Source: CAYFVU01 sp964346645 | GTDB taxonomy: Bacteria > Spirochaetota > Spirochaetia > DSM-16054 > Sediminispirochaetaceae | Length of the DNA: 64,000 bases | Direction of reading: 5' to 3' | Assembly: GCA_964346645.1 (NCBI GenBank) | Contig: CAYFVU010000005.1 | Location: 1 to 64,000, forward strand | Shown here: in pieces, positions 42,201-51,074 of the stretch | Numbering within the stretch: the stretch's first letter is position 1 | Layout of the letters: each line of letters opens with the position of its first letter | Program-made: the position numbers and the translations under genes | Notes under the pieces: model-generated | Database searches by the model: none | Told to the model about the DNA's origin: nothing | Seen by the model: the letters and a program-made list of their open reading frames with translations, nothing else

Positions 42201-44255
42201 CTATCTCTTCTCTATCCGCATGCTGACACTTCTACAAAATGCCCCGTTGCCGTTTCCGCTTTCGCCGCCGTGGCCGTTGCCTCCGCCGCCGAGCTTACAC
42301 TCCCAGAGGAAGATGTAGCAGCTCCCCTGGTACATGCGCCGCTTCTCTCCGTATCTCATCGTGATGGTATACACGGGGTAGGTCCAGAGCATGGCGGTTT
42401 CGGAGGGTGTGAGGGTGATCAGAGTCTTGTTCTCCCTGTCGTGAATCGCCAGCTCCTTCACCCTCTTGAAGTCGAACTTGCCGTCGAGCACCTCGGTTAT
42501 CGAATCATCTTCGGATGTGATGCTGTAGACGAGCCGGTCCTTGTCGGATTCGGGAAATGAGAGATTGAGCTCGGTGGCAAAGAGTCCCTTCGCCTTTTTC
42601 CCCTTCTCTATATGGAGACTGTAAGATACGTTGATAGAGTTCTTCTGGAAGTCGAAGTACTTCTGCAGATGAAGCCAGCTCCCCTGCCCATCTCCGTCGG
42701 CATCGATCAGCCATCTGTGTATGTCGAGCTCGAGATCCTTGTGATCTTTGTCCACTTTCTTCGGATAGTAGAACGAATCGGCGAAATCGCACTTCTCCTT
42801 CGCACGCGCGTGCATTACATCGTCGAAACTCGTGTCCTCGGAGAAGAAGTGATCGACGAAGGAGGATCGCGGTGAGAGGTCGAATCCGTTCCGTTCGTCT
42901 TTTTCTTCGTGATACGGCTCCCGGTACCTCGCCATGACGTCCTGGTAGTTCCAGGCCGTCACGACGTAGTCGAGCTCGAAGATCGATGCGCCTCTGCGGT
43001 GTACATATGAGTTGATAAACTGCCCCTGATACAGGTACTCATCCGCACCGTCGAGGTCTATGTCGGTGACGTTGACGGTAGTGGAGAAGATTCCCTTCTC
43101 GCGGGTAGTCTTCTCCGCCTCGATGAGCCGTGCATAGGCGGCTTTCCGGAGCCTGTTATTGTATATGCCCCCGTCGGGACCGTGCCAGAACGGAGCATTA
43201 CCCTGCCCCTTCCAGCTCTCCTCTTTTGCCGTCTTCTTCCTCGACCTGTCACGACGGACCTGACCTACGATGAGGTGCACGTACATCATCTTCCCGTAGA
43301 GCCGTCCGCTTTCCGGATAGTGGACGATGTTCTTGCGAAAATAGCTGTTTATCTCCCGCCTGCCGGAGGCCGTGGCGAGCCCCATGTGCCCATTGTCGTT
43401 CCGCACCCCTACATTGTCGGAGACGTTGAGGGAACCGGGAAAGTATACCCTGCGGAAAGGGGCTCCCCCGCGCAGATACTTGCCCGGCAGAATGGTCTGC
43501 ACATCGTGTGTGTGCTCCGACAGTTTAGAGAGAAATTGCTCGAGCCACCCCTCTTCTGAGAAGAACTCTGCGTAACGTTCGGGACTCGAGTAGAAATACT
43601 CCCCGTTCCACATCACCGAGACAAGCCTCTCGGCTTCTCCTTCGTTCGCCTTGAGCTCGACGAGATCGCGCAGATATGCATCCGGAGATTTATGGAATGC
43701 GGAGGTAATAAAGTCGTTGTGGAGCGGGAGCACTATGACCGACTTGCCCTGGTCATCGGTTACGAAGGGGGAGTATAGATTCTCTTTCCCGATTCCCGCC
43801 TGCTCGAAGTAGATATCGTCGAGAAAGAGGTACTCCATTCCGCTGCTCTTGATGGTCGAGGCGAGGGCCGGTTCCCACACTCCCTCGGTTATCCAACAGC
43901 CCCGCGGTCTTTTTCCGAATCGGCGGCGGAGGTAGGTGGTCAACTGCTCCACCTGCCCTACCCGGTCCTTGCTCGGAATGATCGGGAGCACGGGGCTGTA
44001 GAACCCGCCACCTATCAACTCGACCTGACGGCGCTTGACCATCTCGTTTATGAGCATCATGTATTCGGGGTGCTTGTCCTCGAACCACTCCAGAAGCACC
44101 CCCGAGAAGTGAATCGCGGTTTTCACCTTAGGGTATTTGTAGAGCACCGTCAGAAACGGTTTATACGAGTACTGATATGCCTGTTCAAACTGTTCTTCGG
44201 TAGTACCGACGGGCTGTCCGCTGTGCACCCCGAAAACGAGTTTAAGTTTTTTCAT
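42201..44255 (-). CDS. Glycoside hydrolase family 57 protein (4-alpha-glucanotransferase-like)
   Basis: A 684-aa cytoplasmic protein. The GH57 barrel shows KLVFGVHSGQPVG at the N-terminus (motif 1 His), VELIGGGFYSPVLPIIP, and CWITEGVWEPAL, whose Glu is the expected nucleophile. Where active members have DDGEKFG with the acid/base Asp, this reads MWNGEYF, so the acid/base residue seems to be lost. C-terminal parts resemble DUF1925/DUF1926 domains of the same family. It may have altered or no catalytic activity. ATG 44255 overlaps the previous stop as ATGA. Confidence 0.83.
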   Translation of the reverse strand: MKKLKLVFGVHSGQPVGTTEEQFEQAYQYSYKPFLTVLYKYPKVKTAIHFSGVLLEWFEDKHPEYMMLINEMVKRRQVELIGGGFYSPVLPIIPSKDRVGQVEQLTTYLRRRFGKRPRGCWITEGVWEPALASTIKSSGMEYLFLDDIYFEQAGIGKENLYSPFVTDDQGKSVIVLPLHNDFITSAFHKSPDAYLRDLVELKANEGEAERLVSVMWNGEYFYSSPERYAEFFSEEGWLEQFLSKLSEHTHDVQTILPGKYLRGGAPFRRVYFPGSLNVSDNVGVRNDNGHMGLATASGRREINSYFRKNIVHYPESGRLYGKMMYVHLIVGQVRRDRSRKKTAKEESWKGQGNAPFWHGPDGGIYNNRLRKAAYARLIEAEKTTREKGIFSTTVNVTDIDLDGADEYLYQGQFINSYVHRRGASIFELDYVVTAWNYQDVMARYREPYHEEKDERNGFDLSPRSSFVDHFFSEDTSFDDVMHARAKEKCDFADSFYYPKKVDKDHKDLELDIHRWLIDADGDGQGSWLHLQKYFDFQKNSINVSYSLHIEKGKKAKGLFATELNLSFPESDKDRLVYSITSEDDSITEVLDGKFDFKRVKELAIHDRENKTLITLTPSETAMLWTYPVYTITMRYGEKRRMYQGSCYIFLWECKLGGGGNGHGGESGNGNGAFCRSVSMRIEKR

Positions 44256-44467
44256 TCACAACCTTTTTCTCTTCCTGCTCCTATTCTTCCACTGCCGAGA
44301 ACCGCAACGGGTAGAAAGGCGATGAGCACTCCCCGAAAGTACATAGGAACCCATTCGGTCTCCAACTTCTCCCTACTATTAGACATTAGTACAATGGGGA
44401 GCAAAAATCCAAGGCCCACGGAAAATCCGCCCACAAAACTCTCCAGCGCGTTGTACTCGCCCCTCAT
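44252..44467 (-). CDS. Small membrane protein, unknown
   Basis: A 71-aa product with two hydrophobic stretches (VGGFSVGLGFLLPIVLM and YFRGVLIAFLPVAVLGSG). Both ends overlap neighbours by ATGA, so it is probably translated between the polytopic protein and the GH57 gene. No family recognised. Confidence 0.65.
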   Translation of the reverse strand: MRGEYNALESFVGGFSVGLGFLLPIVLMSNSREKLETEWVPMYFRGVLIAFLPVAVLGSGRIGAGREKGCE

Positions 44468-46140
44468 GCTACCCTACGCCCATTCCTCATTGAGCTGTTC
44501 TTCTTAGAAAGAGGGTCTTGATGCTGTTTTCTTCTCTTCACAATACAAAGAATAAGGGGTACACACAGGTAGATACCTGCATGCCCCCACATGGTTCGTT
44601 TATTCATATGAAGCAACCTCACGTTGTCCTTTCGGACACGGGTAGGTCCCTTTTGTGCAAGCAAAAGACGTGTTGCTCCGTTTTCGTAAGCCTCTTTAAT
44701 TATATCTTCATACCATTGGTCTGTAAACATCTTCATGACTCTCTCTTCGGGGATGACGGTCTCTCCCTCCCGCCTGTAGCGGGTAACCGTCACCTTCTCT
44801 CCCGGCACGGGGAACTCGTAGCCCCGCCCGTAGAAGTAGCTCTCCTGATATGCCCGGTGAGTTACGTACTCGGCGATATCCGGTAATCTGCGCTCGTTCC
44901 GCTCCTCTCCCATGGTACTCCTCTTGAAACTGGAGAGCCTCCGCACGTTCTCCCAGGAAAAACCGCTCCCGAGTTTCGCTCCCGTATTCTGCTCACCAAT
45001 ATCTTCTCCTATATCTTCGTTCAGAGAGGCGAGATCGATGGGTATAGGCAGCAGGATCTCGCCTTTTCCGGAGAGGTAGAACGAGAAGAGGAGGGGGAAG
45101 AGGCTCATAACGAGGAGGACTGCCACCGCCGTGCCCCTCAAGCCGGGGTTGAGCCGCTCGTTCTTCCGTCTTATGTGCTCCGGATAAAACGGCAGGTGCT
45201 CGTATCTCCTCGACTTCACCATTCGCAGAGACAGGTAGATTCCTGCAACGGAGAGTTGGGCGGCGACGGCCATTGTCTGCTGCAGAATGAGTAGGCTTCT
45301 CTCATCGGGCTCCGCACAAGCGCTGAGAAGAAGCGAAGCGGCGGAAAATGCAATATAGACGGTGAGACCGAGCCGAAGCGATCGGCGACTGCGCGCGCTG
45401 CCGATGTCCACATACTCGCACAGAGGACCCCGCGACATGCCGACGAAAAGGGCCCACCCGACGATGAGCAGCACCGTCTGGGAGATGACGAAGAAGAGAC
45501 TGCTCGCCACACCGACCACGAGGGGCACGAGTCCGAAGAGGTAGAGCATGAGATCCCGCCGGGTGAGGGGGATGAGCAAGAGCAATGCCACGACGAGCCC
45601 GATCCCCGCCCCGATAAAACGGAGCTTCGGGAACACGCCCGATACCGCATACTCGTTGCCGAGTCGGTCGAGATCTCCGTGGAGTCGGTAGTCGTCGATC
45701 AGCGAGGCCGAACGGGAGGGTATATAGATGAGCTCGGCATCCTCTCCGTGCAGCTCACCGTGAAAGAACTTGCCGACACCGCGCATATAAGGATCATAGA
45801 GCGGATCGGATGGCTCGAATTCTTCACGTATGGTGCTCAGCAGCGCATCCCTCTCTCCTTCGTAGGTAAAGTAATTGAGACGCTGTGCTCTGCGGTGCAG
45901 GAGCTCGTCGTACCCGTGCCGGGTGAATATACTCCGCACTTCTTCGAACTCCTCTTGCGAAAGGGACCTCGACCCATTCTCCGAGTCGGGAACGAAGGCG
46001 TAGACCCTGTATTCATTCCACGGGGTCGATGGTTCGGGAAGCGGGATGAGATAGACCTTTGCCAGAAAAGTACAGACGAGCACGATTAGGGATATGCCGA
46101 GAATGTTGAGTGTACGCTGCATATCGTGTGAAATCCTCAT
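44464..46140 (-). CDS. Polytopic membrane protein, unknown function
   Basis: A 558-aa protein: N-terminal membrane segment (LNILGISLIVLVCTFLAKVY), an extracytoplasmic domain of about 130 residues, then about six further hydrophobic segments (FIGAGIGLVVALLLLIPL; LFGLVPLVVGVASSLFFVI; AVAVLLVMSLFPLLFSFYL), a second soluble region and a last segment near the C-terminus (GHAGIYLCVPLILCIV). No motif recognised. First gene of a three-gene unit coupled by 4-nt overlaps. Confidence 0.75.
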   Translation of the reverse strand: MRISHDMQRTLNILGISLIVLVCTFLAKVYLIPLPEPSTPWNEYRVYAFVPDSENGSRSLSQEEFEEVRSIFTRHGYDELLHRRAQRLNYFTYEGERDALLSTIREEFEPSDPLYDPYMRGVGKFFHGELHGEDAELIYIPSRSASLIDDYRLHGDLDRLGNEYAVSGVFPKLRFIGAGIGLVVALLLLIPLTRRDLMLYLFGLVPLVVGVASSLFFVISQTVLLIVGWALFVGMSRGPLCEYVDIGSARSRRSLRLGLTVYIAFSAASLLLSACAEPDERSLLILQQTMAVAAQLSVAGIYLSLRMVKSRRYEHLPFYPEHIRRKNERLNPGLRGTAVAVLLVMSLFPLLFSFYLSGKGEILLPIPIDLASLNEDIGEDIGEQNTGAKLGSGFSWENVRRLSSFKRSTMGEERNERRLPDIAEYVTHRAYQESYFYGRGYEFPVPGEKVTVTRYRREGETVIPEERVMKMFTDQWYEDIIKEAYENGATRLLLAQKGPTRVRKDNVRLLHMNKRTMWGHAGIYLCVPLILCIVKRRKQHQDPLSKKNSSMRNGRRVA

Positions 46141-46150
46141 GAGGCCTCAT
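46139..46150. repeat. 12-bp perfect palindrome at a start codon
   Basis: ATGAGGCCTCAT overlaps the first two bases of the start codon of the polytopic membrane protein and includes its only Shine-Dalgarno-like GAGG. It could be an operator half-site pair or a small hairpin that hides the ribosome site. Confidence 0.5.
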
Positions 46151-46168
46151 ATCTTTCCGGGTTCGTGT

Positions 46169-46197
46169 AGTGTCGCCGCAGTGCTGCGCTTTGTCAA
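46169..46197 (-). promoter_or_regulatory. Promoter for the membrane protein-GH57 operon
   Basis: Perfect TTGACA (46197-46192), 17 nt, GACACT (46174-46169) on the minus strand. Confidence 0.65.
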
Positions 46198-46257
46198 GAT
46201 AATCGGCTCTTGCCCATTATCCGTACACTACTCCTTTTTTTGCTCGTAAAAAGCGTT

Positions 46258-46263
46258 TATATT
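46258..46263 (+). promoter_or_regulatory. -10 box for a leaderless gene
   Basis: TATATT ends 7 nt before ATG 46270. The -35 region is only a T-run (46235-46240) at 17 nt, so the promoter is weaker evidence than the others. Confidence 0.45.
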
Positions 46264-46269
46264 GAGTGT

Positions 46270-47130
46270 ATGATCAAACTGCTGCGCAACATAGTCTGGC
46301 TGTTTCGAGGCGTCAGTGTGTACGCCCTCGTGGGAAGAAGCGGTACGGGAAAGAGTTTCCGGGCAAAACTCATCGCCGAGAAGTACGGAATCGAGCTCAT
46401 TATCGACGACGGTCTGCTGATCAAGGATCAGAAGATCGTTGCCGGTAAGTCGGCGAAACGCGAGAGTGCCTTTCTCACTGCGATAAAGACCGCCCTCTTT
46501 ACCGACGAGGAACACCGCAGGGCGGTCCGCCACGCCCTCGAACAGGACAACTTCAAGCGCATCCTCATCATAGGTACCTCCGAGAAGATGGTGAAGAAAA
46601 TCACCGCACGCCTCGGGCTTCCCTCCCCCGATAAGGTGATCAACATCGAGGAGGTCGCCAGCAGCAAAGAAATAGAGACCGCCATTCGCAGCAGGCTGAG
46701 CGAGGGGAAGCACGTGATCCCCGTCCCGACGGTGGAGATACATCAGAACTATCCTCAGTTCGTCTACGACTCCGTCCGTGTCTTTCTCAAGCACGGCTTC
46801 TACTTACTCCCGAAGAAACACAAGTCGTTCGAGAAGACCGTGGTGCAGCCGCAGTTCGGCAAGCGCGGGAGGGTATCGATCTCCGAAACCGCCCTCACCC
46901 AGATGGTTCTCCACTGCGTGGACGAGTTCGACGACACGATCTCAGTGAGAAAACTGACGGTCAAGAACGAAAAGTCCGGGTACCGTCTGAGCCTCAACAT
47001 CAAGGTGCCTTACGGGATACAGCTCTCCGGCACCATTCATAAACTGAGGGACTACATCATCAAGAGTCTCGAGCACTATGCAGGAATACGGGTAAATCGG
47101 GTCAACATCAAGGTGGATCAACTCTCTTGA
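46270..47130 (+). CDS. P-loop protein of unknown function with Asp23/Gls24-like C-terminus
   Basis: A 286-aa protein. Near the N-terminus YALVGRSGTGKSFRAKLIA (about 17-35) is a Walker A motif, followed by ELIIDDGLLIKDQKIVAGKS. The C-terminal 90 residues (VSISETALTQMVLHCVDEFD to IRVNRVNIKVDQL) resemble the small Asp23/Gls24 fold. I infer an ATP/GTP-binding cytoplasmic protein; no role is known to me. ATG 46270 begins MIKLLRNIVWLFRGV and fits the -10 box spacing; the 20 residues upstream would precede transcription. Confidence 0.7.
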   Translation: MIKLLRNIVWLFRGVSVYALVGRSGTGKSFRAKLIAEKYGIELIIDDGLLIKDQKIVAGKSAKRESAFLTAIKTALFTDEEHRRAVRHALEQDNFKRILIIGTSEKMVKKITARLGLPSPDKVINIEEVASSKEIETAIRSRLSEGKHVIPVPTVEIHQNYPQFVYDSVRVFLKHGFYLLPKKHKSFEKTVVQPQFGKRGRVSISETALTQMVLHCVDEFDDTISVRKLTVKNEKSGYRLSLNIKVPYGIQLSGTIHKLRDYIIKSLEHYAGIRVNRVNIKVDQLS

Positions 47131-47144
47131 GCACTTTTTTTTTT
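47113..47144 (+). terminator. Intrinsic terminator overlapping a stop codon
   Basis: GTG-GA-TCAA pairs with TTGA-G-CAC around a CTCTC loop, followed by ten T. The TGA stop of the P-loop gene is inside the stem. Confidence 0.65.
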
Positions 47145-47209
47145 CTTCTATTTTGCCGATACTTACAGTATAGTAGGCTCGTTTCAGCACACACACAGGA
47201 GTATATGTT

Positions 47210-48448
47210 ATGAAGAAAGCAATAATAACGGTGGGAATGTTGGTCTTCTTGAGCACGGTAATCTTCGGACAGACCATGCACTCCTTCGAGAGTACCCATT
47301 ACATCGTCCGGTCGGAGGTAGGTGCGGATCATGCGAAAGAGACCGCCCAAATGATGGAGGCGTACTTCGATCTCTTTCAGAGCTACATGCACTTCGACGC
47401 CGAAGAGCTCGAGACACCGCTCAAGATCAAAATCTTCGAACGAAAAGCCGACTACGACTCCTACGTCGAGTCCCTCATCTCCGAAACGAGGGAATCCTTC
47501 GTCTTTCTTCACTACGAAAACAGCCCCGAAAAGAGCGAGCTCGTCGCCTTCTCTACGGATGATAAAGAGCTCTTCTCGAAGAGAATCGTACACCACGGCT
47601 TTATACAGTACATAAAGAGCTTCGTCTCCAGTCCTCCCCTCTGGCTGCAGAAGGGCTTCGCCGTATACTTCGAAAAGAGCCTCTACAACGAGGCCAAGAA
47701 GAGTGTATCCTTTCGCCACAACTTCGGATGGGTGCCCTACCTCAGAACCCGCCTCTCCGAGAAAGACGAGAAACTCGACCTCATCCCTCTCAACACCCTT
47801 CTCTACATCGACGAGGACATGGCCAACCGGAACCTGAAGGCGTTCTATGCCCAGGCGTGGGGTATGGTAGAGTTTATGACACACTCCGACACCAAGGCTT
47901 ACAACCGGCTTCTGTGGGACAGCCTCTCCTCGCTCTCCTCCTCAGCCACCACCAGGGAAAACGAGCGTTCGGTTGTCCAAAACGCATTCGAGTGGGTTAA
48001 CCGCGAGACGCTCATCTCCGACTTCATCCGCTACGTAAAGAACATAAAGACCTTCCCCGACCGCATCGAGCTCGGCATGGAGGCCTACTCCATGGGCAAC
48101 TACGACGAGGCGGAAAAACACTTTCAGGCGGCCCTCGAGCTGAACGAGGAGCACTACGTGCCCCACTACTACCTCGGGCTCATCTACTACGAGAAATCCG
48201 AATACTCCATGGCCGAGTACTACTATCAGACTGCTCTCAAGTCCGGCGGAAACGAGGCCCTCATCAACTACGCCCTCGGCGTCAACGCCTTTGCCGATCG
48301 CCGTTTCGAGGATGCGCGCTATTATCTCGGCGAGTCGAAGGGCGCAGACTCCACCTATGCGGATAAGGCGGATAGCTTGATCGAGCGTATCGACAGCGCC
48401 GACCGCTCCGGCGGTGAGGCATCCGGCTCGAGTTCTTCCGGTTCCTGA
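47210..48448 (+). CDS. Exported TPR protein with inactivated peptidase MA-like domain
   Basis: A 412-aa protein with a signal peptide (KKAIITVGMLVFLSTVIFG). The first domain follows peptidase MA layout (HYIVRSEVGADHAKETAQMM at the start, then RIVHHGFIQYIKSF and PPLWLQKGFAVYFEKSL), but the HExxH zinc site reads HHGFIQ and the third ligand Glu (usually WLxEGxAxY) is Lys. Two or more TPR units follow (AYSMGNYDEAEKHFQAALEL; IYYEKSEYSMAEYYYQTAL). Probably a scaffold rather than a protease. The Gly/Ser tail is cut by TGA 48446. AGGAG precedes ATG 47210. Confidence 0.75.
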   Translation: MKKAIITVGMLVFLSTVIFGQTMHSFESTHYIVRSEVGADHAKETAQMMEAYFDLFQSYMHFDAEELETPLKIKIFERKADYDSYVESLISETRESFVFLHYENSPEKSELVAFSTDDKELFSKRIVHHGFIQYIKSFVSSPPLWLQKGFAVYFEKSLYNEAKKSVSFRHNFGWVPYLRTRLSEKDEKLDLIPLNTLLYIDEDMANRNLKAFYAQAWGMVEFMTHSDTKAYNRLLWDSLSSLSSSATTRENERSVVQNAFEWVNRETLISDFIRYVKNIKTFPDRIELGMEAYSMGNYDEAEKHFQAALELNEEHYVPHYYLGLIYYEKSEYSMAEYYYQTALKSGGNEALINYALGVNAFADRRFEDARYYLGESKGADSTYADKADSLIERIDSADRSGGEASGSSSSGS

Positions 48449-48511
48449 GGTTCCGGAGGTTCCGGAAGTTCCGGAAGTTCCGGCAACAACTCCTCTTCCG
48501 GCGGCATGTAG
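48440..48511 (+). repeat. GGTTCCGGA repeats and in-frame Gly/Ser tail beyond the stop
   Basis: Tandem 9-bp units GGTTCCGGA/AGTTCCGGA straddle the TGA at 48446-48448. Past it, the same frame stays open for 20 Gly/Ser/Asn codons to TAG 48509, so the stop looks like GGA changed to TGA. Confidence 0.7.
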
Positions 48512-48526
48512 AGGGACCCGTGATGG

Positions 48527-49654
48527 CTACCGCTTTATTTTGTGGCGAGGGGGTTTGGAGCGGTTCGTCTTTCCCGCAGGCACCGGTCGTCTCTTGCGCA
48601 CTGCGTTAGCCGGGGGGCGGAGCCCCTCTTCTCGGAAGAGCCACACCACCGCCATCTCCACCTCCTGATTCGGCGGAGTGAGAGGCGATATGAGTCTTTT
48701 TATCTCCTTGAACATGTCGCGAAAGAGAAGCGTCGCGTTGTCCCACTCGTCGGGAATGAAGCAGACCCCCTCTACGAGGGCGGCTAAGAGCCTTCCCTTT
48801 CTGTCCTCGCCCTTCTCGTTGACCCGCGTGTCGATGCGCTCGAGACTCTCGAAGAACTTCTCCCTGTCGCTCCTCTTCGGGTCTCGGACGAGTGTGTCGA
48901 TTACCGGGAGCATGTAGCTGAGCAGCTTCAACTTGATCATGTCCTTGAAGATCATCTCGGAGTTGCCCGATTGGAGAATCTTCAGCATCTCTTCGGTAAG
49001 CCGAGACGGTGGGCAGCGTTCGAGTTCCACGGAGTACTTCTTAATGCTCCGCCGCAACATGAAGGGTATCTTCAGCCCGTGGAGGGCCGAGTATTTGACC
49101 GCTCGTATCATCCGCACCGGATCCTCGGAAAAGGTCACATCGAGGGGAATGAGGGATCGCAGCTTTCTCCTGCGAATGTCGTGCAGGCCATCTACGAAGT
49201 CAAAGAGCTCCTCCTGCTCAGGATCGTAGTAGAGGGCATTTATGGAGAAGTCACGCCGGTGCACATCCTCCTCCATCGTGCCGAAGACGTTGTTCCCCTC
49301 CTCCGGCTCGCTGAGCGCGCGAAACGTGGAGACCTCTATGATCTTGTTCGTGAAGTGCACGTGCACCAGACGAAATCTGCGTCCTATTATCCGCGCATTC
49401 CGAAAGAACTTCTTGACCTCCTTCGGCGTCGCATCCGTGGCTATGTCGAAATCTTTGGGATATTTATCGAGGAGGAGGTCCCGCACAGCACCGCCGACGA
49501 TGTATGCCGAAAAGCCCTTCTCCTTTAGTCGAGAGATCACCTTTCTTGCATCTCTTTCGATTCTCTTCGTATCTATGGAGTGTTCGTCTGGACCGTAAAT
49601 CTTTGCGACGGGTTTCGTTGTACCCTCTCCTGTTGCTCCGTATCTTACTCGCAC
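48527..49654 (-). CDS. pcnB: Poly(A) polymerase, PcnB type
   Basis: A 375-aa class II nucleotidyltransferase: GGAVRDLLL (about 54), the metal-binding DFDIATDATP (about 68), RIIGRRFRLVHVHF, which is typical of bacterial poly(A) polymerases rather than CCA enzymes, EEDVHRRDFSINAL and EDPVRMIRAVKYSA. It adds A-tails that promote RNA decay. The C-terminus is basic. Start is GTG 49654 with AGAG close upstream; weak. The true CCA-adding enzyme is not in the window, though the tRNA lacks encoded CCA. Confidence 0.88.
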   Translation of the reverse strand: MRVRYGATGEGTTKPVAKIYGPDEHSIDTKRIERDARKVISRLKEKGFSAYIVGGAVRDLLLDKYPKDFDIATDATPKEVKKFFRNARIIGRRFRLVHVHFTNKIIEVSTFRALSEPEEGNNVFGTMEEDVHRRDFSINALYYDPEQEELFDFVDGLHDIRRRKLRSLIPLDVTFSEDPVRMIRAVKYSALHGLKIPFMLRRSIKKYSVELERCPPSRLTEEMLKILQSGNSEMIFKDMIKLKLLSYMLPVIDTLVRDPKRSDREKFFESLERIDTRVNEKGEDRKGRLLAALVEGVCFIPDEWDNATLLFRDMFKEIKRLISPLTPPNQEVEMAVVWLFREEGLRPPANAVRKRRPVPAGKTNRSKPPRHKIKR

Positions 49655-49666
49655 CTCTACACTCGC

Positions 49667-49724
49667 TTGAAGCCGTCAATTTTTTCGTCTACTATATACT
49701 ACGGTCTTTCTACCTTAGTTTCAA
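49667..49724. promoter_or_regulatory. Overlapping divergent promoters for pcnB (-) and hisS (+)
   Basis: Plus: TTGAAG (49667-49672), 17 nt, TACTAT (49690-49695). Minus: TTGAAA (49724-49719), 17 nt, TAGTAT (49701-49696). The two -10 boxes are adjacent in ACTATATACT, so polymerases cannot occupy both at once. Confidence 0.65.
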
Positions 49725-49748
49725 GGGAGTACAGTAAGGGAGTCTTTC

Positions 49749-51065
49749 ATGCAGATAGAACCGAGAATACTCAAGGGATTTCGCGACTTTCTTCCCGAGC
49801 AGGCGGCGAAGCGTGCCCGTATCATATCCACCCTCACCTCCACCTTCGAAGAGTTCGGCCTTCAGCCGATCGACACGCCGGTGCTCGAGTACACCGAAGT
49901 ACTCCTCGGCAAGGGCGGCGGCGAGACGGACAAGCAGGTTTACCGCTTCGAGGATCAGGGGGGAAGGGACGTGTCGATGCGCTTCGATCTCACGGTCCCC
50001 TTCGCCCGCTTCATGGCGCAGCACGAGCACGAGCTGCCCATACCTTTCAAGCGCTACCACATCGACAAGGTCTGGCGCGGGGAGAATACCCAGCGCGGCA
50101 GGTACCGCGAGTTCACCCAGTGCGATTTCGACATCGTCGGCACGGACAACGCGTCGGCGGACTTCGAGATCCTCCTGCTGATGTACCGCTCCTTCGCCGC
50201 CCTCGGCATAGAGGACGTAACAATAAAGATCAACCACCGCGGCATATTCAATCGCTTCCTCTCCCACATCGGCGTGGAGGCTGAGTCGGTAGAGATCATG
50301 CGGCTCATCGATAAGCGGGGAAAGATCGGCACGGAGAAGGTCCGCGAGGGACTCGCCGAGATAGTCGGCGCCGGCAACGGGGATAGGATCCTCAGCTACA
50401 TCGACGCGGAGGGGAGCTTTCTCGAGATACTCTCCCACATCACCTCACTCGCCGGCGGAGAAGATGAAGAGAGCAGACGCTTGACCGAGATAGAGAGCGC
50501 AATGCGCGAGCTCGGCATCGAAGAGCGCTTCGAGCTCGACCCCTCCATCATGCGGGGCCTCGATTACTACACCGGCATCGTCTACGAGACCTTTTTGGAC
50601 GGAATCCCCGAAATCGGCTCGATCTGCTCCGGAGGCAGGTACAACAACCTCGCATCCCTCTACACGAAGACCGAGCTCCCGGGAGTCGGTTCTTCGATAG
50701 GCTTGGACAGGCTCATCGCCGCTTTAGAGGAGCTCGAGGATGGAGCCGGGACTGAATGCGGTGCCGACGTTGCAATCTTCAACCTCGACGATACGCTCAT
50801 AGGCTACTACCACAGGCTCGCGGAAGAGCTGCGGAGAGAGGGAATCCGCGCCGACCTCTTCTACGAGAAGAAGAAGCTCGGGCAGCAGTTCAAGCTCGCC
50901 GAGGCGAAGCAGATCCCCGCGGCGGTCATCTGCGGAGAGGACGAACGTGCATCCGGGGCCATTACCGTAAAAAACCTCACGACGCGCACGAATGCCACCC
51001 ACGTATCCGCTGCCGAAGCGGCCGCCGCGATCCGCACCGCCGTCCGCGATGCGAGAGGAGCATAG
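49749..51065 (+). CDS. hisS: Histidyl-tRNA synthetase
   Basis: A 438-aa class II synthetase charging tRNA-His. Motif 1 region GFRDFLPEQ, motif 2 with RYHIDKVWRGENTQRGRYREFTQCDFD in outline (Arg and Glu of RGENTQRGRYREF visible), HisA-type LDPSIMRGLDYYTGIVYE and motif 3 GVGSSIGLDRLI. A C-terminal anticodon-binding domain (about 345-438) is present, distinguishing it from HisZ. AAGGGAG precedes ATG 49749. It is followed 9 nt later by the helicase. Confidence 0.95.
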   Translation: MQIEPRILKGFRDFLPEQAAKRARIISTLTSTFEEFGLQPIDTPVLEYTEVLLGKGGGETDKQVYRFEDQGGRDVSMRFDLTVPFARFMAQHEHELPIPFKRYHIDKVWRGENTQRGRYREFTQCDFDIVGTDNASADFEILLLMYRSFAALGIEDVTIKINHRGIFNRFLSHIGVEAESVEIMRLIDKRGKIGTEKVREGLAEIVGAGNGDRILSYIDAEGSFLEILSHITSLAGGEDEESRRLTEIESAMRELGIEERFELDPSIMRGLDYYTGIVYETFLDGIPEIGSICSGGRYNNLASLYTKTELPGVGSSIGLDRLIAALEELEDGAGTECGADVAIFNLDDTLIGYYHRLAEELRREGIRADLFYEKKKLGQQFKLAEAKQIPAAVICGEDERASGAITVKNLTTRTNATHVSAAEAAAAIRTAVRDARGA

Positions 51066-51074
51066 CAGGCAACC

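Noticed and set aside
44492..44734. Short plus-strand frames crossing or next to N blocks
   Set aside because: They are shadows of minus-strand genes or filled with unknown residues.
48440..48490. CRISPR-like or VNTR array
   Set aside because: Units are 9 bp without spacers, and encode a Gly/Ser tail.
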